NCBI RefSeq assembly: GCF_010686655.1 | Contig: NZ_JAAGVY010000022.1 | Location: 1-64,000 of the forward strand | Reading direction: 5' to 3' | Length of the DNA: 64,000 nt | DNA from: Cryomorpha ignava | GTDB lineage: Bacteria; Bacteroidota; Bacteroidia; Flavobacteriales_D; Cryomorphaceae | Program-made: the position numbers and the translations under genes | Part shown: positions 17,154 to 25,769 of the stretch, piece after piece | Layout of the letters: each line of letters begins with the position of its first letter | Position numbering within the stretch: the first letter of the stretch is position 1 | The notes under the pieces: generated by a model | The model's input: the letters and a program-made list of their open reading frames with translations, nothing else | Database searches by the model: none | Told to the model about the DNA's origin: nothing

Positions 17154-18242
17154 TTAGTAATCGCTCTTAAAATAAACTTTAAAGGTTGAACCTTCGTCAA
17201 TAACGCTTTCTACTTCTATCTTGCCACCCTTATCATTTAGCATTCTGTTTACAATGTACAAACCTATTCCTGTGCCTTCAATTTGAGGGTTTATTCTTGA
17301 AAACTTATCAAAGATGTTTTTATGATGTATTTTGTCGATACCTAATCCGTTGTCTTTAATAGAAAGAAGCACATAATCTTCCTGCTTCACGGTCTTAATC
17401 ACTATTTTTAAAGCTTCATCCGTTCTTCTATACTTAATGGCATTACTTAAAAGATTAAAAACAATGCTCCGTAAGTTTTTTCTTGAAAAAATTATTTCTG
17501 ACGTATCAAATTGGGTGTGTATTTCTATCCCATTAGTGTAAATCTCATTCCTTAAAGCAAGAATTACATCATTAAATATATCTTCAATATTCACGCGTTC
17601 TTCTTCATTGGGTAAACTAGATTCTACATGAACATGATCGGTAAACTCTTTTAACAATGCTCTCATATTGTTAGAAGCTCTTGTAAGCATTTCAACCCAT
17701 GTTGTAAATTGTTCTGTATCCTTAGAATTATATGCTTCCATTAACTGATCTGCAAGCAATAAAACAGTTGAAAGTGGCTGCCTTATGTCGTGAGTCAAGG
17801 TGTAAAGTAAAGTGTCGTTTTCGGCATTTAATCTTTCCAGTTCGTTTAATACAGCAATTCGTTTTGTTATATCTACGAAGGTTAGAATTACACCATTGGT
17901 TCTATTTTCCTTCCTAATTTTGTAGGGCAAAATGTTCATCTGAAACCACTTTTTGTCGGTTGTTTGAACTTCTTTTTCGAGAATATCACCTGTGGAAATT
18001 ACTTCATTTATATTTTCAATTAAAGTTGGGTAACGAATATTGTCCGTTACATCTTCTATATGTTTGTTTATATCCGCTTCTGTCAAGGTAAATTGCTTCA
18101 TAGCAGGTGGTGTGAATTTCCTTAGTATAAGGTTGCCGTCTACGTACAATTGCGGAATAATGGTGTTGGCAAAGTAATTTTCTAAATCTTCATTTAAATC
18201 ATCTAATTTACTAGCCGACACCTTTGCTGTAGTTTTTACCAC
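17154..18242 (-). CDS. PAS-domain sensor histidine kinase
   Basis: This 362-aa protein has an N-terminal PAS domain (about 20-125; includes KKWFQMNILPYKIRKENRTN and VILTFVDITKR) of the type fused to CheR proteins. The HisKA-like helix carries His in LYTLTHDIRQPLSTV. The HATPase has NLLSNAIKYR, DNGLGIDKI and GTGIGLYIV. Soluble. It lies between another kinase and an orphan CheB on the same strand. The group may work as one signalling unit, but the spacers of 356 and 736 bp argue against one tight operon. Confidence 0.9.
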   Translation of the reverse strand: MVKTTAKVSASKLDDLNEDLENYFANTIIPQLYVDGNLILRKFTPPAMKQFTLTEADINKHIEDVTDNIRYPTLIENINEVISTGDILEKEVQTTDKKWFQMNILPYKIRKENRTNGVILTFVDITKRIAVLNELERLNAENDTLLYTLTHDIRQPLSTVLLLADQLMEAYNSKDTEQFTTWVEMLTRASNNMRALLKEFTDHVHVESSLPNEEERVNIEDIFNDVILALRNEIYTNGIEIHTQFDTSEIIFSRKNLRSIVFNLLSNAIKYRRTDEALKIVIKTVKQEDYVLLSIKDNGLGIDKIHHKNIFDKFSRINPQIEGTGIGLYIVNRMLNDKGGKIEVESVIDEGSTFKVYFKSDY

Positions 18243-18598
18243 TAATAATTCATTTAGAATGTATAAACAATAATTTTATTAATTTTAAAGCTCTTCACAA
18301 CCATGCACGCAAGGTTATCTCCAAAGGCTGAAGTGCCAATGAGAGTGTGCCGAGTACTTTTGGTGAATATAAAACATTTTGGTGATCAAAAAAGTTCAGG
18401 CTGGTTTATTAATAAACATTGATTATGCAGGCGATGACGAAAATAGAAATACGCTATAAACGCCATTCCCGGTCGCATAGGCAAACCCGATGGCTGACCC
18501 TAAATACTCCTGGTTACCGTATGGGTCATTTCAATGGAATACCTTTGTGTTATTTGCCATAATATTCTTCCAAGTAAATAATAAACATTGAAAGTCAT
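18243..18598. other. 356-bp gene-free stretch
   Basis: The stretch between the CheB stop and the kinase start contains no recognisable gene, RNA or terminator. It could hold the kinase promoter. Confidence 0.4.
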
Positions 18599-19597
18599 TT
18601 ACAACGTGTTTTGAGTGGCGAATAAAATTTCTTTCATTTTGTCAACATGAAACTGTATGTTTTCTCCCTTTTGCTGATAGCTTGATGCCATTTTAGATAG
18701 TCCTTTTTTAGTATTTTCATCTTCCATTTTCTTTAAAAGCGTTCTACGCTCTTCCATAATGCGCAAGGCTGTCCATAATGTAGATTCTAATATTTCGCCT
18801 TGCTTCACTACCAAATCTTTTTCAGAATACGAATGTCCAATATGGCAACGGTAACGGTCTGGTTTTCCATTTTGTTTCTTAATGTCCCACAAGCCGCCTC
18901 CACAATCAGGACAAGCATAGATACTTTTTACGCCCAACTGTTTTACATGTTCATAGTCTACCACCACTCTTTCAGCAATTTCAGATTCTATAATAACATC
19001 ATGTGGGGCGGCAATCTCTCCGCGATTCGTTTGAGTAATCTCAAAAAATGTCTCACCCATTTGGCGTAGCGCAAGGCAGTAATCAACTTCCATGTTATTG
19101 AGAACCGAAAGGGGCATATCAGGATATTCTGCTTCGTTAGGATCTTGCACCATGCAGATTCCTCCACTCCTTTTAATGGCCAGCATGCCTGTAGTACCGT
19201 CGTCAAGTGAGCCTGTTAGTACGACCCCGATAACTCTTGTGCTGTAGGCGGCAGCTGCTGATCGAAACAATACATCAATGGAAGGTCGCCAACGATTTTC
19301 TTCGGGTCCCCGACCAAGAATAATTTTATTTTTCTTAACGAGTAAGTGCTGATTTGGTGCAGCAACGTAAATATGTCCTTTTTCTATTTCGCTATCTTCT
19401 TTTGCTACTTTACATTTTAAAGAGGTATGTGGTTGAAGCCGATGCACTAAGAAATCGCAAATACTTGTACGCGATAAGTGCATCACGATAAAGACTGCTG
19501 CATCCATATTGTCTTTCAATTGCGAAACTAATTCAGTCAGTGCGCTCATACCGCCGGCGGAAGTACCAACTACAATAACAAATTTTGGGGTTTTCAT
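18599..19597 (-). CDS. Orphan chemotaxis-type protein-glutamate methylesterase CheB with Zn-ribbon-like tail
   Basis: This protein has 332 aa from the ATG of MKTPKFVIVVGTSAGG; the frame extends 47 codons upstream without homology. The CheB esterase triad is visible: Ser13 in GTSAGG, His40 in VMHLSR, Asp133 in GSLDDGTTGM. There is no receiver domain. The C-terminal part has CPDCGGGLWD … YRCHIGHSYS, a likely zinc-binding knuckle found in stand-alone CheB-like proteins. No flagellar or chemotaxis genes are present, so its substrate is probably a non-chemotaxis receptor or kinase, perhaps one encoded beside it. Confidence 0.85.
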   Translation of the reverse strand: MKTPKFVIVVGTSAGGMSALTELVSQLKDNMDAAVFIVMHLSRTSICDFLVHRLQPHTSLKCKVAKEDSEIEKGHIYVAAPNQHLLVKKNKIILGRGPEENRWRPSIDVLFRSAAAAYSTRVIGVVLTGSLDDGTTGMLAIKRSGGICMVQDPNEAEYPDMPLSVLNNMEVDYCLALRQMGETFFEITQTNRGEIAAPHDVIIESEIAERVVVDYEHVKQLGVKSIYACPDCGGGLWDIKKQNGKPDRYRCHIGHSYSEKDLVVKQGEILESTLWTALRIMEERRTLLKKMEDENTKKGLSKMASSYQQKGENIQFHVDKMKEILFATQNTL

Positions 19598-19863
19598 CTT
19601 ATTGTAGGTTTTTACGTTTATCAAGAATGCCGTTGATTTGAAAACGGACCAAAAAAGTATAAAAGTACTCCATTCGGTTTCATGTTCGCAACTTTTCTTA
19701 AAGGCTAAACGAAATTCCCAAATTAAATTCACTGCCAATTAAAAGCATATATAAAAAGACCCCTTCACTTTTTGCTTTATTTCATTTCTAACAAATGTGC
19801 CTCGCTAACTGGTTTCATATTTGCGTTCTGTTTTCCCTATTTATATCTTTAAATCATAAATCT

Positions 19864-20448
19864 ATGGATGTTTTTGAGAATTTAAAGTGGCTTCTCATCA
19901 GTTGGGATTCTGTTCTAATCACTATTTTTTCTACCATTCTTATCTATACCGCTGTAATTGTGCTTACGCGAATAAATGGGTTGAGAACATTTGCAAAAAT
20001 GAGCAGCTTTGATTTTGCGATCACAATCGCCATTGGTAGTTTAATTGCATCTACCATGCTTTTAGAAGAACAGTCTGTTGCCAAAGGAGTCTTGGCGCTA
20101 ATTGTACTACTGCTTCTGCAAGCGATTATAGCCCATATGCGTAGGAAAAGTGATAAACTGGAACAAATCATCACGAACACTCCCGTATTGCTCATGGAGG
20201 GAAAGAAGGTTCTTTATGAAAATCTGGAAGCTACGCGCGTTTCTGAAGCTGATTTATTCGCCAAGTTGCGCGCGGCCAACGTTTCTCATTTTGATCAGGT
20301 ACTTGTGGTAGTGCTTGAAACCACCGGCGACATTTCTGTGCTACATACCGGCGAACCCAGCAATAAGGTTTCTGAAGAAGTATTGAAAAATGTAGCATAT
20401 ACTGCCGGTAAATCTAATTTACCAAAATCTGAAAGAAGCATAGACTAA
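19864..20448 (+). CDS. DUF421 (YetF-like) membrane protein
   Basis: This protein has 194 aa from the ATG of MDVFENLKWLLISW; the frame starts 23 codons earlier, but the spacing matches the family from here. Three membrane helices are followed by the DUF421 cytoplasmic domain: FDFAITIAIGSLIASTML, PVLLMEGKKVLYENLEATRV, LFAKLRAANVSHFDQVLVVV, and GDISVLHTGE at the end. It is a second copy in this window, similar to 2075-2605 at equivalent motifs. It diverges from cheB and sits in a run of stress-type genes. Confidence 0.85.
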   Translation: MDVFENLKWLLISWDSVLITIFSTILIYTAVIVLTRINGLRTFAKMSSFDFAITIAIGSLIASTMLLEEQSVAKGVLALIVLLLLQAIIAHMRRKSDKLEQIITNTPVLLMEGKKVLYENLEATRVSEADLFAKLRAANVSHFDQVLVVVLETTGDISVLHTGEPSNKVSEEVLKNVAYTAGKSNLPKSERSID

Positions 20449-20641
20449 TTTTTTTTGTAGAAACTCTTCCCCGAATAGACAGGTTATTCCCCTATTGATA
20501 GAGGTTGATTTATAGGCATATTTAACTGTGACTTTATATAAAAAAATTACGATTCTACTTGGTTAAAAACAGATAGATGAGTAGTTACTACGTCAACTTT
20601 TTCGATACAAAATGAAAACGGTGAACAAATTGCAATAAATA

Positions 20642-21556
20642 ATGACTGAAATTAACTACAAAGAAACTTTTACTATGAGCAGCCTGATTACTGTAACCAC
20701 CAATAAGAATGATTCATTACATATATTTCTTGATGCTATTGCTTCAGGTACTTCTATGCCCAGAGAAGTTATTGTAATAGATCTTAGCGGGAGTGCAGAA
20801 ACTGATAAAGCATATAACTTTATGGTTAAAATTCAACAGAATAAGGGTCTAAACGATGCCAGTCCAATTTCGACTGCACAAAATCTCGGAGCCCGCAAGG
20901 CGTGGGACGACAATCTCATTTTTTTGGATGTTAATTGTATTCCTAGTACAACGTTTATTGAAAAAATGGAAGAGCACCTTCTATGCGCCACTGGATTAAT
21001 TATGGGAGAACCCCGTGAATTAAAACTATCAGCGTCAGCCCGTACTGGTGAATCAGATTTATTTGCCAATAGCCGGTATAATCCCCTTAGACCAGAACTT
21101 AAAAAAGAACTTACCCTTTGTTTTGATCCCAACTTATTTTGGGGTCAGGGATTCGGAATAAGTAAGAAGGAATTTATAGAAATGGGTGGATTTGATGAAA
21201 ATTATAAAAATGGGATTACTTTTTCCTATCTCGATTTTATGTATAAACTTTTCCAACAGAAAAAAGATTTTTATTTGTCTAAAAATACTTTCTATCATTC
21301 CATCGTAGAACAGCTATCCACAGGAGAGCCTGACTTGCACAGCATTGTTTACCACAGCAATTATTTTTTCAATAAATGGAGCGGATGGCCTATGAAAAAA
21401 AAGTTAGCCAAATTTGTAAAACAAGGTTTGATAGAATGGAGTGAAAACCAAACCACGGAAATTAAAATTCTTAAAAACCTTGATCTCAATCTTACAACCA
21501 GCGGTAATAAAGAAGCGGTATTTAATTCTAAAATGACGCATGAAAATATCGGGTAA
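20642..21556 (+). CDS. Family 2-like glycosyltransferase
   Basis: This 304-aa protein could also start at ATG 20675 (MSSLITVTTNKND). The GT-A fold is suggested by SLITVTTNKNDSLHIFLDAI, then PREVIVIDLSGS, then the AQNLGARKAW … LIFLDVNCIPS segment, where a DxD motif is usual; here it is DVN. The acceptor-side motif FWGQGFGISKKEFIEMGGFD is of the galactosyltransferase C-terminal type. The protein is soluble. The replaced DxD residue may affect activity. Its 3' end overlaps the next gene by 17 bp, so they are translationally linked. Confidence 0.75.
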   Translation: MTEINYKETFTMSSLITVTTNKNDSLHIFLDAIASGTSMPREVIVIDLSGSAETDKAYNFMVKIQQNKGLNDASPISTAQNLGARKAWDDNLIFLDVNCIPSTTFIEKMEEHLLCATGLIMGEPRELKLSASARTGESDLFANSRYNPLRPELKKELTLCFDPNLFWGQGFGISKKEFIEMGGFDENYKNGITFSYLDFMYKLFQQKKDFYLSKNTFYHSIVEQLSTGEPDLHSIVYHSNYFFNKWSGWPMKKKLAKFVKQGLIEWSENQTTEIKILKNLDLNLTTSGNKEAVFNSKMTHENIG

Positions 21557-22073
21557 AATTAGGCGGCCTTTATGGGGCGGGCTCATAGCTTCTGCCATTA
21601 TAGGAGTCGGAATCTATTATCTCGGAAATTTAAGTCAGTATGAAGCTCGGGAACTGTTAGGCAAATCAATTCCGGGTTTTAATATGCTTTGCAATACTGT
21701 TGTGCTCGCTTCGGCCACCATACTTGCTTTATTGTTAACTGTGCTCGGCATTTCCTCCACATCAAAATCGCACCTAAGCCAAACCCATTATCATCAGGTA
21801 GCTCTCCTCGCTAAATGGGACACCATAATTTTCATAGCCGCCATTACGCTTTTTCAGTTCTCAAACATTCCTATAACCGAAGCAGAAAATTTTCCTAAGG
21901 ATTGGTACAATCTGCTTTACTGGGCTACGCTCATATCATCGTCATTGCTCTGCGGCGGAACTGTAGCAGTTATCTTAATGCTGTACAACACTGTTACTAA
22001 TATGATTGACATTGTAGGTCTTGGTGTAAAAGACCATCGGCTAGTAGAAAACGAAAGCCTGGACGAAGAATAA
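21540..22073 (+). CDS. Hypothetical four-helix inner-membrane protein
   Basis: This 177-aa protein has predicted membrane helices at about 10-31, 47-68, 93-112 and 125-147, and an acidic tail ending ENESLDEE. It starts inside the glycosyltransferase gene, 17 bp before that gene ends, so the two are co-expressed. No family is recognised. Confidence 0.65.
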   Translation: MKISGKIRRPLWGGLIASAIIGVGIYYLGNLSQYEARELLGKSIPGFNMLCNTVVLASATILALLLTVLGISSTSKSHLSQTHYHQVALLAKWDTIIFIAAITLFQFSNIPITEAENFPKDWYNLLYWATLISSSLLCGGTVAVILMLYNTVTNMIDIVGLGVKDHRLVENESLDEE

Positions 22074-22316
22074 CCCCTGCGATTTGCGGTGAGTCGGGGA
22101 ATATAGTGGGGAGATGTTTCCACAAGTATATAAGTGGTATTAAATCAGCAATATAACAACATACACTCACATTATTTATAAAATACTATATATCAGGTTA
22201 ATAGATACTTATCTCTATGAATACGAACCACATTAATTTCGAATGGAACAGGCTCTCTTTGTGTGACTTATAGGCACAAAATTTGTGTTAATTATTAAAA
22301 CACTAAACCTTATATT

Positions 22317-23345
22317 ATGAAAACTACTACTACTAACATTGAAAACAGAGTTAATAAGCTTAGCCACGTGTCGTGGGGAGCTATTTTTGCCGGTTTCGTA
22401 GCGGCTTTATCTATTATTTTCCTGCTTAATCTACTCGGAGTCGGTATTGGCTTCGCAACCATAAATCCTTTAGAAGAGAGAGATCCGTTGGAAGGCCTCG
22501 GTTGGGGTACGATAATCTGGTGGACGTTGTCTAACCTTATTGCACTCTTTGTAGGAGGTATGATAGCAGGCCGCCTGGCGGGATTTACCGACAAAATGGA
22601 TGGGGCACTTCATGGAGCTATAGCCTGGAGTCTTTATGTACTCTTGTCTGTATACCTAATTACTTCAGCCGTAGGAAACGTCTTTAGTGGAATAGCCGGC
22701 ACAGCATCAAACCTCTTTGGTGGCGACAAATCCAAAGTTTTGGTAAACTATGAAGGTGCCCAACAGGATGCTGAAAAGACTACCAATATGGGTATGGACA
22801 AAATAAAGCAGCAAATAATGCAAGTGGTTAACAAAGGCCAGTCATTGAATATTCTACCTGATGATGCATCGCAGGAACTAAAAGATGTTATGAAGAACAA
22901 TGACGTTACTGCACGTGGTGTAATTAACAGCCTCGATGTGGATGAATTTGTAAGCGACCTGAATTTTGATTTGGATAATGAGGGGAACCTTAAAATTACA
23001 ACAGAAGGAAATGACGAATATTTTCAGAAGGAAAAGCTGAAAACATATTTGGCAAATAATACCCAGATGACCAAACAAGAAATTGATGGGCTGATCGAAA
23101 AATGGGAAACCAAAATTCAAAAGGCTGTTGATAAAGCTGAAGCAAAATTCCGTGAGTTAAAACAAGAAGCAATTGCTTATGCCGATAAGGCTGCAGAGGC
23201 TATGGCCAAATTTAGTATTGCTGCCTTTTTTGCCCTCTTATTAGGTGTAGCTGCCGCCCTATTTGGTGGAGCCATGGGTGCAGATCAACTTGTGATTTAT
23301 GAAAAAGAACTGGAAGTAGAAACCGTTACAAAATCAGATTATTAA
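22317..23345 (+). CDS. PhnA-like / glycine-rich membrane protein
   Basis: This 342-aa protein starts with HVSWGAIFAGFVAALSIIFL, a pattern typical of PhnA-like membrane proteins. A second hydrophobic segment containing GGMIAGRLAGF and a third helix follow. A long, charged, helix-rich soluble region (about 125-295) comes next, with Gln/Lys/Glu-rich coiled-coil-like stretches. One last helix precedes the C-terminus (FSIAAFFALLLGVAAALFGG). The biochemical role of the family is unknown; it often sits among stress genes. It has its own terminator at 23363-23400 and a 243-bp upstream spacer. Confidence 0.6.
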   Translation: MKTTTTNIENRVNKLSHVSWGAIFAGFVAALSIIFLLNLLGVGIGFATINPLEERDPLEGLGWGTIIWWTLSNLIALFVGGMIAGRLAGFTDKMDGALHGAIAWSLYVLLSVYLITSAVGNVFSGIAGTASNLFGGDKSKVLVNYEGAQQDAEKTTNMGMDKIKQQIMQVVNKGQSLNILPDDASQELKDVMKNNDVTARGVINSLDVDEFVSDLNFDLDNEGNLKITTEGNDEYFQKEKLKTYLANNTQMTKQEIDGLIEKWETKIQKAVDKAEAKFRELKQEAIAYADKAAEAMAKFSIAAFFALLLGVAAALFGGAMGADQLVIYEKELEVETVTKSDY

Positions 23346-23362
23346 GTTTCAAATAATGATAT

Positions 23363-23400
23363 AATAATCCCGGCAGGTAATTCTGCCGGGATTATTTTTT
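23363..23400 (+). terminator. Rho-independent terminator
   Basis: A 14-bp stem (AATAATCCCGGCAG with CTGCCGGGATTATT) and a 6-nt loop are followed by TTTT. It begins 17 bp after the stop of the PhnA-like gene. Confidence 0.9.
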
Positions 23401-23415
23401 CAATTTTGTATTAAG

Positions 23416-23856
23416 ATGAATTTTATTCTTAAAATAATTGTAGCTGCCGTTTGCGCTACAACGGTTATGACGGCCTTTAGTTATGCCATAAGTTTTATAT
23501 TTAAAAGAAACTATAAAGAGCCGGCATTGCTTAACCGGGTATTAGATCAACTTCAGTTCTTTCCTTTTCCTGCTAAGCGTAATTCTCTGGTCGGTTGGGT
23601 GCTCCATTACCTCATTGGTCTAGGGCTCACCATTCTTGCTGTATTCATAATCTATCTCACCGACTGGCAATTTACGAGGCTCTACGGAATTGGGTATGGG
23701 TTTGTAGCTGGTATTATAGGAATTCTAAGCTGGAAATGGATGTTAAAAATGCATTCTTACTCTCCGCGTATAGATGTGGAAGGTTATTTTGAACAACTGC
23801 TGGTAGCGCATATTTTATTTGGATGGAGTTTGGCGGGTTTTTATAATCTACTGTAG
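23416..23856 (+). CDS. Hypothetical membrane protein
   Basis: This 146-aa protein has four predicted membrane helices (about 5-27, 60-80, 88-108 and 124-144). Histidines and tryptophans sit near membrane borders (VGWVLHYLIGLG, LSWKWMLKMHSYSP, LVAHILFGWSL). It resembles the small uncharacterised inner-membrane proteins found near stress genes in Bacteroidetes, but no family name can be given. It lies between two terminator-bounded units. Confidence 0.6.
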   Translation: MNFILKIIVAAVCATTVMTAFSYAISFIFKRNYKEPALLNRVLDQLQFFPFPAKRNSLVGWVLHYLIGLGLTILAVFIIYLTDWQFTRLYGIGYGFVAGIIGILSWKWMLKMHSYSPRIDVEGYFEQLLVAHILFGWSLAGFYNLL

Positions 23857-24008
23857 CAACAATTCTTTGAGTTCGAGAAAAAAAGGATGGAATAAGAATG
23901 TCTTCATTTCCTTCCGGGAATTGCAATGAGATAAACGAAGAAAAATTTCGGCACGTTTATTTCATAAGTAATACCAACTAAATATTCAATCCTTTAAAAA
24001 CAAATATT

Positions 24009-24368
24009 ATGAACATCACACCAAATTTATTATCCTCAACAAGTATTGCAGGAACCAATGTAAAAAATCCGTCAGGAGAAAACATTGGAGAGATTAAAGA
24101 TTTAATGGTTGACTGGAGTACTGGCCAGGTGGCTTATGCGGTACTTTCGTTTGGAGGTTTTCTGGGAATGGGAGATAAATTGTTTGCCATTCCGCTAGAA
24201 GCGTTTGAATTTGACACAGCCGACGCAGAAGACCGCATTGTCCTAGATGTCGATAAAAACTTTCTGGATGACGCACCGGGCTTTGATAAGGACAACTGGC
24301 CAAATACAGCAGATCATGAATTTACCAGAAATGTTTATTCTCACTACGATGTTGAGTATAAATTCTAA
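24009..24368 (+). CDS. PRC-barrel domain protein
   Basis: This 119-aa protein has the PRC-barrel core: SIAGTNVKNPSGENIGEIKD, VDWSTGQVAYAVLSFGGFLG, GDKLFAIPLEAFEFD, and IVLDVDKNFLDDAPGFD. Stand-alone PRC-barrel proteins of this kind are soluble and probably bind other proteins or polyanions; they are often stress-induced. It has its own terminator and neighbours the YciE/F gene, which is convergent. Confidence 0.85.
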   Translation: MNITPNLLSSTSIAGTNVKNPSGENIGEIKDLMVDWSTGQVAYAVLSFGGFLGMGDKLFAIPLEAFEFDTADAEDRIVLDVDKNFLDDAPGFDKDNWPNTADHEFTRNVYSHYDVEYKF

Positions 24369-24390
24369 AATTTCCCAATCTCATTAAAAG

Positions 24391-24423
24391 AAGAAAGGAG
24401 CCCATTGCGGCTCCTTTCTTTTT
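24391..24423 (+). terminator. Rho-independent terminator of the PRC-barrel gene
   Basis: The stem AAAGGAGCC/GGCTCCTTT (extendable) with a 6-nt loop is followed by a T-run. The preceding A-rich arm may also let it serve the convergent YciE/F gene. Confidence 0.85.
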
Positions 24424-24479
24424 GAATTGAACAAAATTTTAATTAAGCTATAATTACCAAATAGCAAAGCATATAGTTA

Positions 24480-25016
24480 TTACTTGGCTTTTTGATTGAT
24501 GCTTTGGGTGGCAAGCTCAGACAATTTTTTGTCGGCGGCTTTTTCTTCTTTCAAGGTTTTTTTGAGAATCTTTGCTACATCGTCAATACCGAGTTCTTCG
24601 GCCCAGGCAATGAGTGTTCCGTAGGTGGCAATTTCATAATGCTCCACTTTTTGTCCGGCAGCAATTATACCTGCATCACGTACTTTTCCAGATTCAGTTT
24701 CTTTCATGATATCCTCACCTTCGGCGATGATACCCGCCATAGCATCACATTTCTTACCTTCTGCCTTCTCATCTATCATTTCAAAGGCCTCATCTAAGCG
24801 AGAGATTTGTTCTTTCGTTTCTTTCAGATGATCATCTAGTGCATCTTTCAATTTTTTGGTAGATGCATTTTCAGCCATTTTGGGAATCGCCTTGGTAAGC
24901 GCATTTTCTGCCCAATAAATATCTTTAAGGCTGTCAAGAAATAATTCATTCAAATCTTTGGCTGCGCCACTTTTGGCTTTAACACCATTCGCGGAAGCAT
25001 TTTTTGTAGTACTCAT
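24480..25016 (-). CDS. YciE/YciF family ferritin-like protein (DUF892)
   Basis: This 178-aa protein starts with a Lys/Ala/Ser-rich N-terminal tail of about 20 residues. The four-helix DUF892 domain follows: DLNELFLDSLKDIYWAENAL, then LKDALDDHLKETKEQISRLD, then AGQKVEHYEIATYGTLIAWA. The Glu and His residues that bind the di-iron centre of ferritin-like folds (…EHYEI…) are present. Such proteins are induced by osmotic or general stress. It is cytoplasmic and lies among PRC-barrel and BON genes. Confidence 0.9.
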   Translation of the reverse strand: MSTTKNASANGVKAKSGAAKDLNELFLDSLKDIYWAENALTKAIPKMAENASTKKLKDALDDHLKETKEQISRLDEAFEMIDEKAEGKKCDAMAGIIAEGEDIMKETESGKVRDAGIIAAGQKVEHYEIATYGTLIAWAEELGIDDVAKILKKTLKEEKAADKKLSELATQSINQKAK

Positions 25017-25038
25017 AACTGTTCATTTTAGGGTTAGA

Positions 25039-25769
25039 TTATGCTTCAATCCAATTCTTAATCCACTTTTCATAAAAATCGGTAAATGACTGATTATCAT
25101 CGCTATTTCCTATATTAGCATACGAGATATAGAGCAAAATTTCCACCAAGTGTAGAATTTTAAGGGCACAACGAAATATTTACAATTTCCGGACGCTAAA
25201 AGATTGGAACATTATGCCTTGAAAATCACTTATACAAGCAATGTAGATCGAGCAACGTACCCATGGGAATTAGAAACATAGAGAATTATCATGCATCTAT
25301 TCAACCTTGGCTACAAGAATGGCATGAGGATAAATAGCACAACACTGTGGGAACATAGCTACACACCTTATAATATTGAATTTTACGTACGGGAAATAGA
25401 TGAGCCAATATGAACCAAAAAAGACTTAAAAAAGGTGAAGGATTCTAAATGACTGCACTATTGAGTTGGCCATTATTTAAGCCAAAATAGTATCAATAAT
25501 ATTTAAAGTTACGTAAAGAAATTTGAACATATTAAAAATAATCAGGCTGACGCTATCAATTTTTCCCGTCATTAATGATTCATATAATTCTAGCTATAGT
25601 TGCGCTTTGGCAAAATCTTATAATCTTAGTCTTTAAATAAGAACACATATATCGATTTACTAAAAATTTTTAAATGCAGGATGTTGCCCGTTGAGTTTAT
25701 ATAAGTGTAAGGAGCTATTTCTGGCACGTTATTCTCATTACTCTTAGCCTAATCTTAAACTTAAATACA
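25039..25769. other. About 730-bp gene-poor stretch with a possible minus-strand fragment
   Basis: Near 25039-25175 the minus strand carries a ~44-codon open frame without a clear start. It ends in LLYISYANIGNSDDNQSF, then TDFYEKWIKNWIEA and TAA (25039-25041), which reads like the C-terminus of a real protein. The rest, up to the BON-domain gene, shows no gene or RNA that I can recognise. Confidence 0.35.
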
